A stretch of 29,013 nt of DNA from Letharia columbiana (Eukaryota; Ascomycota; Lecanoromycetes; Lecanorales; Parmeliaceae). Numbering within the stretch: position 1 is the stretch's first letter; the number at the start of each line of letters is the position of its first letter. The stretch spans positions 1-29,013 of the forward strand of contig NW_023501183.1 of the NCBI RefSeq assembly GCF_014066305.1, written 5' to 3'. The translations under genes were made by a program, and so were the position numbers. Shown here piece by piece: positions 10,426 through 20,883 of this stretch. The notes below the pieces were generated by a model. The model was not told the origin of the DNA. It saw only the letters and a program-made list of their open reading frames with translations, and searched no databases.

Positions 10426-12303
10426 ATGATTCCCAGATAATAAAGTCAAGTAGAGTAGGTATAGATAATTAGATACCGTATGCATTATCATTGTCGGAAG
10501 TTAATCGTGGAACTTGGAAGTTAAAAAGGAAGACGGAGTCTCTGGTCCCGTTTTATGAAGGAGCCATGATCATTCTTCATTACTACTTGTACCCTGTCTA
10601 CGAGTACCGTAAGCTACTTTTTCGCCAAGCCCTTCTCTTTCCACTATCCTTTGATCGCGACTGCAACTGAAGGCTTCATCAGCATGAGGCTCAAGGTCGA
10701 TCATCATCCAACATGCGGCCGGAGCATTGATAGTAAATTTATAACTTGCATCTTCTGTGGCTTGGCACCAGTAATGGTAGTTGATCAAATGTGCCAGCCT
10801 CCCAGGTTGATGGACGCAGCTGAAACGGCCCATGCAGCGGGGAAGGCTTCTGCCGGGAACAAGACCAACCCAAAACCTTCGGCCCATTTGTTCATTTTCT
10901 TCGTCACAAATTCCGAGCATCGAGGGTGCGAGGATAAGGGGCTGCCTCTGAACTGTAATCCGAACAGGCTGGACTTTTCACTCATCCGACCTTTCACTTT
11001 GATCAACTTGGCAATTGCGCCAACAACCTTCTGTCTTTGCCCGTTCCAGCAACGTTTGCGCGGGCTCAAACGTGTTAAGGGATACACACGTGGAAACCAC
11101 TTAAAACTCTGGTATCTCTTGTGGCCACGACATTCACGTGTGCTCTTGTAGCCTGGGCGATAAGTGGGGTCACGCTTACCAGCCAAATGGCAGCGGTAGG
11201 GGCACTTACCACGTCCTGCATTACAGGTCGAAGATAAGGAGAAGATGAGCTTTTCTCAATCAACAGCCAATCTGTGAGGGGCTTGATACCCATGACTTCG
11301 GGGGAGAAAATGAAGCAGCCAGCGGCCAGGATTAGCTTCGCCCGCGTTCATTCAATACATTGAACGTGGGAAGTATGTGGCCATCGCCCAATCTCATTTT
11401 GAGGGTCTATTGGCTCAACTGGTCGTGGTGCTTGAGTCACCTTGGGATACTGACCGTGATGCTGTCAGACAAGCTACATATTTCCAATTCGCTGCCTACC
11501 CCCGAGCCTCAATGAAGTATGAAACCGACGGTCAAACCTCTCGCTCCTGAGAATGAGATGAGCCTAAGGCTCTTATTCTCTGCTACTCGTCTACCACAAT
11601 GAAATATCCGGTCATCGTGCTCTATGCTGCCCTGCATTGCAAGTGAGCTGAACGGAGAGCAACATCCTTGGAAGTATTCTTGTGAGCTCTACTACATTTG
11701 GTGCATGCCCTGTCTACTTGTGTTGGATTTTCGACATACTCTCTTGTCATCAGTCTATTATGACGATGAAGCCAAAAGAACAACATCAGAACATCCTCAA
11801 ACACACGTGAACTTCGAGTCTTCTTCTGTCTCATCACTTCCATGAACCCATCATCGGTTACTATCTGTAGACGCCATACCACGTACAAGCCCGCGCAAGT
11901 CATTCACCCCTCTTCGCTGTCTTTGGGTTATTTTGATATCTCATATCACTCTTCGGTGTTAGCCCACGCAGTTTGACACCCCAAATCAAATAACTCATTC
12001 ACACTTGGTTGAATTCCATTTCATACTGTTCAGCGTTCACTCTTCAATGGTCACTTGTCAACGCTCATACTTCACCGTTCACGGTTCAGTTCGCATTCAC
12101 TCTTCTACGTGCTCAAGCTACCTTCAGGCCTTGAAAACACCTCAAGACACCCATCTCGCCTTCCTCATTGCTGCCATCTTCTGTGGACGAGACCCTTTGT
12201 CCAACTCTGCCTTGTTGTGGGTTCAAGGACAACTTCACAATCCGTGAGCATCCCTTCAGAGAACGGATCACGTTCTTGACTAGATTCGCCGTTCCAGTCC
12301 AAG
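10426..12303. other. Long intergenic stretch, no supported gene
   Basis: Several open frames on both strands (the longest, 10651-11151 plus, would be 166 codons) overlap one another and show no domain or codon bias I can defend. A 10-bp stem with a 10-nt loop sits at 11341-11370. From about 11950 the plus strand becomes rich in CTTCAC/TTCAC words, consistent with a pyrimidine-rich fungal promoter for the gene starting at 12304. Confidence 0.4.
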
Positions 12304-13154
12304 ATGCCTTGGGTCCATGGAGATGACTATACGATGCAAAAAAATGCTGAGCTCAAGCATTTGCTCCTTCTCCGCCGCCTCCCTTACTCTGGCACAAAAG
12401 CAAAGATGACTTCGCGCCTAATTGCGCACGACCTTCATCAGTGAGTACACCGCTCAGCAGGTTTTACTTGCGGATTCAAGACGGCCACTGATAAGCCAAT
12501 AGTCCGTTTCCTTTCCAGAAACTCCCACCTGAGATCCGCAATGAGATCTATACATTGGTCGCTTCACAAGATGTGCTCGATTTTCCAGGCTCCAAGCAGC
12601 CAGGCAAAGGACACACAGAGGGTCTTGAAGGCTTCAGCAGATTCGAGGGCTTGATGGTCAATTCCAGCCTCTTCCGTGCCTGTGAGCAGACACGTGCCGA
12701 AGGCCTCATGATCTTCTACGGGTACCACCACTTCGAGCTTGCCGTTGAACACGGCGGTTGCTTCCTCGCCATTCTACTATGGCTCCAGAACATCGGTCAT
12801 TTCGGTCGGAAGAACATCCGCCATCTGAACATTAGCTACGTCACCAAGTGCTCGAGCCTCGACATGCGACACATGGACCAAATCCACGAGAAGCTCTCCG
12901 ATCAAGCCACCGTCACTTATACTTCCCACGACTACCCCGGCTTGCTCTGGAAGATTGGAGATCTTTACGAGCGGCGCAACTACAGGAGGGTTCCGGTTTT
13001 CCGGATCGGTGGAGCCGATGGGGAAATCACGACGTACCGATACACGATCAACTTTGACGATCTGTATCGCGGTTGGGGCCGGTTGCAGTACTCACTAGTG
13101 TTCTATCCCGGCAAGTCATGGTTCGGCCAAAGAACCACGCGCTGTCGCCACTAA
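12304..13154 (+). CDS. SAP-like plus 2EXR/F-box-like protein
   Basis: Two exons, 12304-12440 and 12503-13154, give 262 residues. The intron 12441-12502 has GTGAGT and an AATAG acceptor; that acceptor, not the later TTCCAG, keeps frame and yields FPFQKLPPEIRNEIY at residues 48-62. The LPPEIRNEIY motif is the hallmark of the 2EXR / F-box-like family, which is greatly expanded in filamentous ascomycetes and mostly of unknown function. Residues 14-46 (ELKHLLLLRRLPYSGTKAKM) match the SAP helix-turn-helix pattern, a DNA-binding motif, here at the start of the protein. The rest resembles the usual 2EXR body (an ACEQTRAEGLMIFYG block, typical of the family), then a conserved C-terminal region. DNA or chromatin binding is an inference from the SAP motif only. 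Confidence 0.72.
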
Positions 13155-14586
13155 GCCCGGTAGTCGGCGGAGGATAGCAATATTGAATTGACGGCCGATT
13201 GCAGAAGCATTCGCACCAGCATTGCACTCTGTGATTCTCACCTAGGATGCCATTGAGGTCTTGAAGGACATCAGGCGTTCCGGAGCGAACTGTTTCCCTC
13301 GACTCCAGTCGAGATCCTTTTTCCCCCTGACATTTCTGTCTGTACATAGAAGTGGAGAACCAGGCTGCGCTTGAAACGTCGATGTTTCAAAACCGTGAGG
13401 CACAGCTTCGTACTCATCTTCGAGAAGCAGCTCTTAGCTACCAATCGATCGGCTCCACAGCCTGAAATCCATCCGCACAGGCCACCATGCCAATTGCCCG
13501 TTAGCGCATACTGCAATTACTTCCCCAGCAGACCGCCTCCTCTCCCATACGTAACATCCTCCCCCCCCTCCCCCCCAAACACGACACCCAACGCCCCAGC
13601 TCCCGGCGCAACATCCCTCAACGCCCCCCTCGCTCCCCTCAACCCCTCCCTCCACCTCCGTCTTCCTAACCTTCCCCCCCACAACCCACCCCACTCACCC
13701 TCCTCCACGCCGCCCAAATGACCTTCCGCGAGTCCAAAGGCCTGACCCTCATCGCCGCTCTCTCGGCCGCCGAGCGTCACAGCCTGGCCGAGTTGGCGGG
13801 GGAGGCGAGGGGGAGGGTGGGGTGGGGGTGGGTGGATGGGCTGTGAGGTTTATGGGCTTGGGGTGGAAGGGGGGGGGCGGACGCTCGCTGTGCGGTCAAT
13901 GGTCAAATAGCATGTCGTTACAGCATGTTTTACGGAGCACTTGTGCTGTATGGTATCTGTGAACCGTGGTCTCGAAGTTCGTTCTCGTCTCTTCCAATCC
14001 ATCTCCTGATTTCGTTTTCAACCGTATATACCCGCCCGGATAGACAATTCGATATGTAGAAAATATAATTAATACTTATTTATTAATTAATCAAATATTA
14101 GAGAGTTAATAGATAAGATTCAATTTCGATACGGTGTGCGCATCTGCAGGCACGCCGTATCCATAGAACCACCTGTTTTCCCCACTGGCCAGGCTAAACC
14201 TAATGCTTCCAGTTCTGTTATTGTTCTTCCGTTTACAGATTCTGCATGTGGACGTATAACTTTACCTCTGACAGCACAAGTCATCTTTCATTTTCATGAC
14301 TCAAATCATAGTCAGTCAGCTTATCCCAGAATACTGCTCTTAATCGCGCCTGGCTACGTGCAAACTTAACGATAAGATTTTTCCATGAGACTGTTTATCG
14401 AACCGTACAATGAGGAAACCAACGTGGTAACGACGACTTGTTTTAGGCCCTTATTATATCTATTTTGCATGGATTTGCGCCCATCGTAACGGTATGCGTC
14501 ATAAAATCGAAAACTTTCCCTTGTCATGAATGCAGAGCCTATTCTCGGATTACAAAGATTAGGAGAACAGCGCGACTTAATGCCTT
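13155..14586. other. Intergenic with C-rich then G-rich tract and AT-rich island
   Basis: Lies between the ends of two convergent genes. The plus strand is extremely C-rich from about 13540 to 13715 and then G-rich from about 13795 to 13880. An AT-rich island with TTAATTAA-type palindromes covers about 14065-14110. A 12-bp stem with one mismatch occupies 14128-14161. Open frames here (for example 13371-13721, proline-rich) are explained by base composition, and I do not call a gene. Confidence 0.45.
13795..13880 (+). other. G-rich tract, candidate G-quadruplex region
   Basis: The plus strand carries at least six G-runs of three to nine bases separated by one to four bases, enough for several alternative quadruplexes. 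It follows a strongly C-rich stretch, so the two could also pair. Confidence 0.55.
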
Positions 14587-17078
14587 TCAATTCTCAGAGA
14601 TCCGGAGCGTAAATCTCGGAATACTTGTTTTCTCAACAGCCCCAAGTAGAGAGGACAGGTTTTCAATCTTGTATGTCGACAAGTCCATGTCGCACCCGTA
14701 CATGTTTAACGATATCAAGGCCAGATCACATCCTTGTGCCAGCTGTGTCCCAAGAACTTGATCATCTTGTGCCCATTTCACGTAGTATGCTCTTGCTTCG
14801 TTCAATATTGCCGTCCGGGTGCAAGCTCTAATAAAGACGATAGCTCTGAGGACCCTGCTGCCGTTAAGAATTTCGAGCGTGATGGTATGGCCATCTCCCG
14901 TTGGCGCCTCTGGGGCTGCAGTCTCAAGGACGGAAGTCGCTGTAGACGCCGGCGCCGAGGGAAGAGGTGAGTGATGATTAGATTTAGCGCGCACGGCAGG
15001 CCTTGGAGGCGGTACAAGGAACTCAGCATTCCCAGCTAGAGCACTATGCCTTGAAGCGATATCAGGCTTTGGCGTTGGTTCATAGGGATCCTCTAAGTCG
15101 TTTGGAATTCTGTCATGTTGGTCGAGCGTGTGTTCCTTTGCGCTATCGAAGCCTTCGGTGATTGGCTCGGCTTGTGAAGCTTCCAGCGTCACCTGGGGAG
15201 CAACTTTTTCTTTTCCAATTTGGTCCTTTTCGGAGAAGGCTTCTTCTGCAGGCAATATATCCTCCGCCAATGGATCTTCCTCAGGCGCAATAATGTAAGG
15301 CTCATCTGTGGAGGAAGCTTCGGTGGGGATAGCTTCCTCTACTACATTATGCGGCTCTGCAGCAACACCACTACTTGCGACGAAATTCCAAGCTGTATAT
15401 CTAGGCCATCTCAGATTGTGAGTGACATGTACTGGGGTGGGGGACGCTTCTTCTGAAGCGGGAGCTTCATCCATAGGAACAGGTGCTTGCTCAGCTGCAG
15501 AAATACCCCAGAAAGATGCTGCAGCCTTCTTCCCTTTTTTCTTTTGCCTCTTAGACCTTAAAGTTGAAAGAGTCAATTCCGAGATTTCCAGTTCTCCTTC
15601 GACATTGCCACCACTGTTATCATGACAAGGAGGTCGGTCATCTTTCTCCGACTTTTCGCCTTGACGAGGTGTCACTTCGCAGAGTGGACTTTGGTCGTAA
15701 GCTTGTGCTTCATTTCTCCCGGCTAAGGGTTTCATTTCGTGTTCTAGAGGAGTGTTAGCAATATATATAGGAACAGGCGGGACTTGATATGAAAAAAAAA
15801 GCATATAGAAACATACCTATCCAGCTACTCTCGTTGTTCTCTTCTGCCTTAGAGTCCGCCTTCGCTCCATCAAGGCTGGATGTATGACTGCAGCTGCAAG
15901 GATTGAAGACCTGTTGGGAGCCAACAAGGAAGCCTTCAAAGGCAGAGCCAACCTCAGTGCGTTGCTTTTTGTCCGCTGCCAGCATCTCCTCGATTGATGA
16001 TCTTTCCAACTCGTCAAGTTCAGCTCTCCGACGCGCAATATCTTCAAATTGATCTGTGAGCTTGCGTTGGAGCAGATTTTGATGCTGCACAATTTCCTCT
16101 ATGCTAGCTTGTAGCTGCGTTTTGAGTCCCGCTACCTTCTCCGCTCGTTGGGAGTCATTAAGAGCTTCTGCAAAGGTGATAGCTGCACTGAGCATGTTCA
16201 AAATTCCGGCTGCGCTAGTTGGAAGGCGATGAACAGCTGAGTGACGAAGAGTACTTGTTCCGAAGAGCACTTCAGCGATACTTTTACCGGGAACCATTTT
16301 GATAGCGGATGGCGGTAGAAATTTGGCGTATCTCAAAAATCTCTTGGTCCATTCGGTGAGTTCAATGGACTCTGCTTCTTTCCATTTCCGCGCCTCCATC
16401 AAATCTGGAACCCAAGTGTTGCCGAAATCCAGACAGCATTCCTCAAGCAAAGATTGGACTGGGACTAGGATTCTATGTTGCGTTTTGAATGGCAAATAGA
16501 CAGGGTGAAGCCTGGGGATAGACAGCGCGTGGTGTGCTTGGGTTGTCGATTGTTGGCTGTCAAGAAGATTAGCTACGTGACTGTCCTGTCTCGAGCGTTT
16601 ATACTTGCCACAGTCTGACAGCGTTGATTTGAACATTGTCCCCAGCCTCGACTTTGTCTTCTAATGTTCCCTCAGGCTCAGCCTGCTGTTCGCCTTGCTC
16701 AAAGTCCGGGCACTCGTCTCCTCCCTCGTCATCGGATGTCAACACTATGTCTTGTGCTGCCTCGGCCTCGATCCGGATGACTTCTGCCTCCGAGGCCGCT
16801 CTCTCGGCCTCTTGCGTCTCTGACGGCTGGAACAACTCTGGGTAACGGAGCTTTGCCCGGGGTAAGGATTCGAAAATCTGCTCTTCTAGCAACTCTTTCG
16901 CAATTGCAGCAACGGCTGGCAAGGTAAACTCCTTTGTGAGGATTTTGATAGATGCCTTATGCTTCTCAAGAAGCTGAGAGATCTTCTTTACCTTTCGGAC
17001 TTGCGCGTTTGCCCCGCTGAAGATTGATGAGCAGTGGAGATAGACCAGCCTCCCATCTGGAGAACGCTGCTTAGCCAT
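14587..17078 (-). CDS. Hypothetical protein, 788 residues, three exons
   Basis: Exons 17078-16609, 16556-15817 and 15743-14587 on the minus strand. Intron 2 (15816-15744) is GTATGT...CTAG with a GCTAAC branch. Intron 1 (16608-16557, 52 bp) fits only as GC-AG: the donor GCAAGT at 16608 restores frame, while the GTATAA four bases further in does not. Visible: an N-terminal helical region (residues 1-85), an acidic stretch (85-150), a helical middle with coiled-coil character (about 250-330), a basic run (KRQKKKGKK), a long acidic low-complexity part, and a well-formed C-terminal domain of about 100 residues (TITLEILNGSRVL to the end). I do not recognise any of these domains. Start: first ATG of the frame (MAKQRSPDGRL). 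Its codon use looks ordinary, and the RIP block starts about 200 bp upstream, yet the gene shows no premature stop. Confidence 0.65.
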
Positions 17079-17118
17079 GACGAGGCGATGAAAGTAATGT
17101 TAGGTACCGAATTAATTG

Positions 17119-17186
17119 ACATATAAGATACTATCATATAGCCGAAGCGTCCATCTGATCCTCGTTTGGAACCGTATCTTATATGT
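17119..17186. repeat. 13-bp perfect inverted repeat upstream of the 788-residue gene
   Basis: ACATATAAGATAC at 17119-17131 and its exact complement GTATCTTATATGT at 17174-17186, separated by 42 bp. It lies 41 bp upstream of the ATG at 17078. It could be the leader hairpin of that gene, a binding site for a dimeric regulator, or a transposon end. Confidence 0.5.
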
Positions 17187-17269
17187 AAAGGAGCCTTATG
17201 ATACGGGCAAATTACTAATTCATACCCTAAACACTTATGGGATTCTTATAGATTCATAACCCATCTTAC

Positions 17270-17780
17270 ATTTTCTCCCCCCTCAAAAAAAAAAGGGGGT
17301 AAAATTATTAATTTACATTTCTTTATTTTAGAATTTTTTTTTTATTTTAGTGTAAGGATAATGTGGATTTTTTTTCCCCTAAGCAGGCCAGGGATGGTGA
17401 TAATGGAAAAGGAGGGAAGGATAATAAATTTTTTTTTAATTTGGAAAAACCCCTCCCAAAGTCCCCCCCCAAAAAAAAACAAAAAAAAAAAAAAACACCC
17501 CACATAACCACCTTAAAAAATAAATAATAAAATAATTTTTATTTTTTATTATTTAAAATTTTTATATTTTAAAAAAAAAAAAAAAAATAATAAAAAAAAA
17601 AAAAAAAAAAAATAAGGCTAAAAGGAAAAAAAAAATAAAATAAATTTTTAAATTAAAAAAATTTTAATAAAAAAAAAAATTAAAAAAAAAAAAAATAAAA
17701 AAAAAAATAAAAATTAAAAAAAATAAAAAAAAAAAAAATAAAAAAAAATAAAAAAAATTTAAATTTATTAAAATATTTTT
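17270..17780. other. Low-complexity A/T tract, probably poor consensus
   Basis: Mostly poly-A with scattered T, plus homopolymer runs of C and G. Unlike the AT-rich DNA to its right, it lacks the CpG-retaining texture of RIP and consists of long mononucleotide runs. It may be real low-complexity DNA, but looks more like a poorly resolved assembly segment. Confidence 0.5.
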
Positions 17781-18086
17781 TTTTATTAAATATATCTATA
17801 GACTTCGATATAGATAGATAATCTTTCTCTAAATTTATCTCTCTATTATCGTTTAATATTAATTATAATTTCTCTATAATTATAATATTTTTCTTCTTTC
17901 TAGAGGCCTTCTTATCTTTTACTCTTATATTATATTTATAGCGTAAAACTTAGACGTTAATATAGAGGAATTAAAGCTTATTTATTCGCTTAGAGAGAGT
18001 ATAATTCCGAGCCTTATTATATAGAAGGTTTTAAATAAAAAATACTCGCTCTAAAGTAATTAAATTAGCTAAAATTTTAAATAGTT

Positions 18087-18172
18087 TTAAGATTAAAGTA
18101 GCGAGTTTTAAAGCTATCGTTTAAATACGTAATTAGAAGAGAATATAATAACTTTTATTCTTTTAATATAAT
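18087..18172 (+). repeat. 86-bp exact direct repeat, copy 1
   Basis: Identical to 18571-18656, 484 bp away. Downstream the two copies stay similar for about 150 bp but with many differences and indels. Confidence 0.85.
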
Positions 18173-18570
18173 TTACAGTTAGTACTAAAACCTTTATTCG
18201 ATACTTAAATATAATAAAGATTAAGATCTTATAATTTTACTTATTATTATTTAGTCTCTAGTACTAGGAAAATAAAAATCTATTAAGAAAGTTAAGTTTT
18301 TAACTAAGTTTTATTCGCTAATTAGGATTTAACTTTTAAAGTAAATGTTTAGAATTTTTAATTTTTACTATATCTTACGATATCGAAATTAAAATCTTTT
18401 AAAATTCTTAATATTAGTTATTTAGTATTATGCGAAAAGATTATAAAAATTTTAGATTATAAAGAGTAGTGGTTATAAAGATATTTAAGAAATTTCAATT
18501 TTGTGATTTTCGAGGGAGTGGGGTGCTTCATGAAAACTTTTTTTATTTTTTAATAATTAAAAATATAGAA

Positions 18571-18656
18571 TTAAGATTAAAGTAGCGAGTTTTAAAGCTA
18601 TCGTTTAAATACGTAATTAGAAGAGAATATAATAACTTTTATTCTTTTAATATAAT
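18571..18656 (+). repeat. 86-bp exact direct repeat, copy 2
   Basis: Identical to 18087-18172. Preceded by the less AT-rich patch at about 18486-18530. Confidence 0.85.
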
Positions 18657-20243
18657 GCGTTAGTAGTAAAGATCTCTATTCGATACTTAAATTAATAGAA
18701 GATCTTACGAACTTGTTATTATTTAGTCTTAATACTAGAAATATAAATATTAAAAAAGTTAAGAACGTAATTTTATTCGCTATTAGATAGTTCTTTATTA
18801 ATATAAATTAAATTTAAATAAAATATCGCGTAATAGATTAATAGTATTTATTTTTTAAATTAAGTATACTAGATTACTTTTAATTATTCTCCTTTAATAT
18901 TTTAATAAGACTTAAAGATATATTATATATAAGAAGCTTATTAAAAGAAAGAATAATTATAAAGATAACGAAGATAAGATTTAATAATTCTTTATCTCTT
19001 TAATATATAGTTTAAATATATATATTCTAATTCTAATATAATCTATTACTTATATATAATATTAAAGATCTCTTTTAAATTCTTTAACTTAGCTTAAAAT
19101 ATAGGATTCTTTAATAGTCTATTAATACTTTAGGCCTTTACTATTAATTTATTTATACGATTATTAAGTGTATAATAATATAAGACTACTTTACTTCGTA
19201 GAAGAGAGTTAATTAGATAATATTAAGTATCTTATTATATAATATATAAGAGTATAAAGGCGTAGACTCGTTTATCGAAGTTTTCTTTTCTTATATAGTT
19301 ACGAAGTATAACTAGCATTTTATTAGTCTTTTAGAAATAGACTACGATAGACTAAGCGGATTTAAAGACTCTATCGAACTATTTTAATTTCGAAACGTAA
19401 TATATAAGTAGCTGAATACTATAACTATTATATAAAATAAATAAATAGTATTTTCAACTAGATATCTTTCGTAATTCGATCTATATAATACGTATTTTTA
19501 CCTCGATATTTATAGTTAATAAATTAACGCGTATAATATAACCTTCGATTTAAAATAATACTCTTTTATAAATATACTTAGCTAATTTTAGATCGCTATA
19601 ACGTAGAGCTAATATATTAATAGACTTTAGATAAAGAGCTTTTATTTCGATTTATATCGAAAGATTAGTTATACGATTATAATTAATATTAAAAGAGTCG
19701 TTAGTAACGAAATTTAGATAGTTATTATCGTTAAGATACTATACTATTAGCTTCTTAAGATCCTCGTATACGTGATTTAAAAGCTCCTCTAAAAAGGCCT
19801 TTCTGCTAGAAAGTTTATAGACCGAATTTAATCGTATAATAAAGGCTCTTAAATAGTACTCGTTATATATATTTAATAGTTTTTCTTTAATATAGATAGC
19901 TAATATAACTAGCTTATAAAGTCTTTAAGTTTCTTCGAGAAATAGCTTACTATAATCGGTGATTTTAAATTATTTATTTTACTTTCCAAAAAAGGATATA
20001 TAGATTTCCTTCTCTTTTTAAGCGAGATTATTATTTTACCGCTACTTAATAATAATATAAGAGTTATTATTAATAGAGTTCTCGAGATAGAGACGATAGA
20101 ACTTTAAGTACTTCTTTATACGTATGCTATTAACGATAAGATTCGAATATTTAATATAAAATTTATAGTTAATAAGTATAGCCGAAGCCTCTAAAGAAGA
20201 ATAAGACTCGATAAAGATATTCTAGACCGTCTAGTTTCTTATA

Positions 20244-20570
20244 TTACTTAGTTACCACTTCCCCGGACGCCAAACTAGCAACCTCACTGACCAACAGACT
20301 CGTACTCGAATTCCCAACAATATATGTATTGCGCAGCCAATGTAGATGGCACATTGCCTGAGGGATTGGTGGAGTGAAGGGGATTTCTTTGCTTCGGCGA
20401 AGAAGGAGTTGATCGAAGAAGTAGCAGGCAGCCCGTGGGTGGGTTTGATGGGAACTTTGGAGAGAAGGCACATGATCTAGAGGATGGCGAGGTGGATCAG
20501 GTCGTCTGAAGTCTTGGGGAAGGATTTGAAAGGGATCGCGGGCTGTGTAATGCTGGACGACCCAACCCTC
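20244..20570 (-). pseudogene. ORF remnant abutting the RIP block
   Basis: A minus-strand frame is open from 20570 to a TAA at 20244; this stop lies at the boundary with RIP DNA, so the original 3' end is probably lost. The translation is rich in histidine and proline with a plausible helical segment (HPRAACYFFDQLLLRR) and does not look random. No ATG begins it; a possible upstream exon starts at 20736 (MKSVHPSEE, then GTGAGT), with an acceptor near 20571, but this is speculative. A second frame over 20570-20480 also reads smoothly, so the gene may be frameshifted. Family not recognised. Confidence 0.3.
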
Positions 20571-20883
20571 TCATGCTGTTGTCAGCTTCATTTACTGATA
20601 CGTCAAAGTTTATGACCTTTGAGTATTCAGAATACGAACGATTTGAATCTGAGTCTATTATATACCTTTTTGCCTGTGCCGTTCCCCGACATTCTTTCTC
20701 GGGACTCACCTCCTCGCTTGGGTGCACCGACTTCATTCTCGTAGACAGCCTGTTGTCCCTATGCCCAGCTCCTCAACCCTATCCTCAGCGCCATGTCGCC
20801 ATTCCTCCACGGCCTCCGACGCTCAACCCCACCCCTCAAACCGCCTTCTCCAGCTCGAAGAGAATCCCTCCATATCATCACCC
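20571..20883. other. Stretch downstream of the SDR gene
   Basis: Apart from the possible small 5' exon at 20736-20710 described with the remnant at 20244-20570, I see no supported feature. Confidence 0.35.

Larger units (their letters stand above)
17780..20245. repeat. RIP-degraded AT-rich repeat block
   Basis: Very AT-rich and free of long ORFs. CpG is still present (TCG, ACG, CGA are common) while CpA and TpG are nearly absent, the classic mark of RIP, which turns CpA into TpA in duplicated DNA. The right boundary is abrupt at about 20245-20252. No reverse transcriptase, integrase or transposase motif can be read, as expected after heavy mutation. Presumably a dead transposon, type unknown. 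It contains the duplicated segment listed separately and a less AT-rich patch near 18486-18530. Confidence 0.8.

Noticed and set aside
10651..11151. 166-codon plus-strand ORF
   Set aside because: Overlaps two long minus-strand ORFs; no recognised motif and no way to choose between them.
13371..13721. Proline-rich plus-strand ORF and its minus-strand counterparts
   Set aside because: Explained by the C-rich tract; no domain and no sensible start or splice context.
13718..13846. 42-codon ORF (MTFRESKGLTL...)
   Set aside because: Reads plausibly and extends a little upstream, but is short, ends in a G-rich tract and has no identifiable partner exon.
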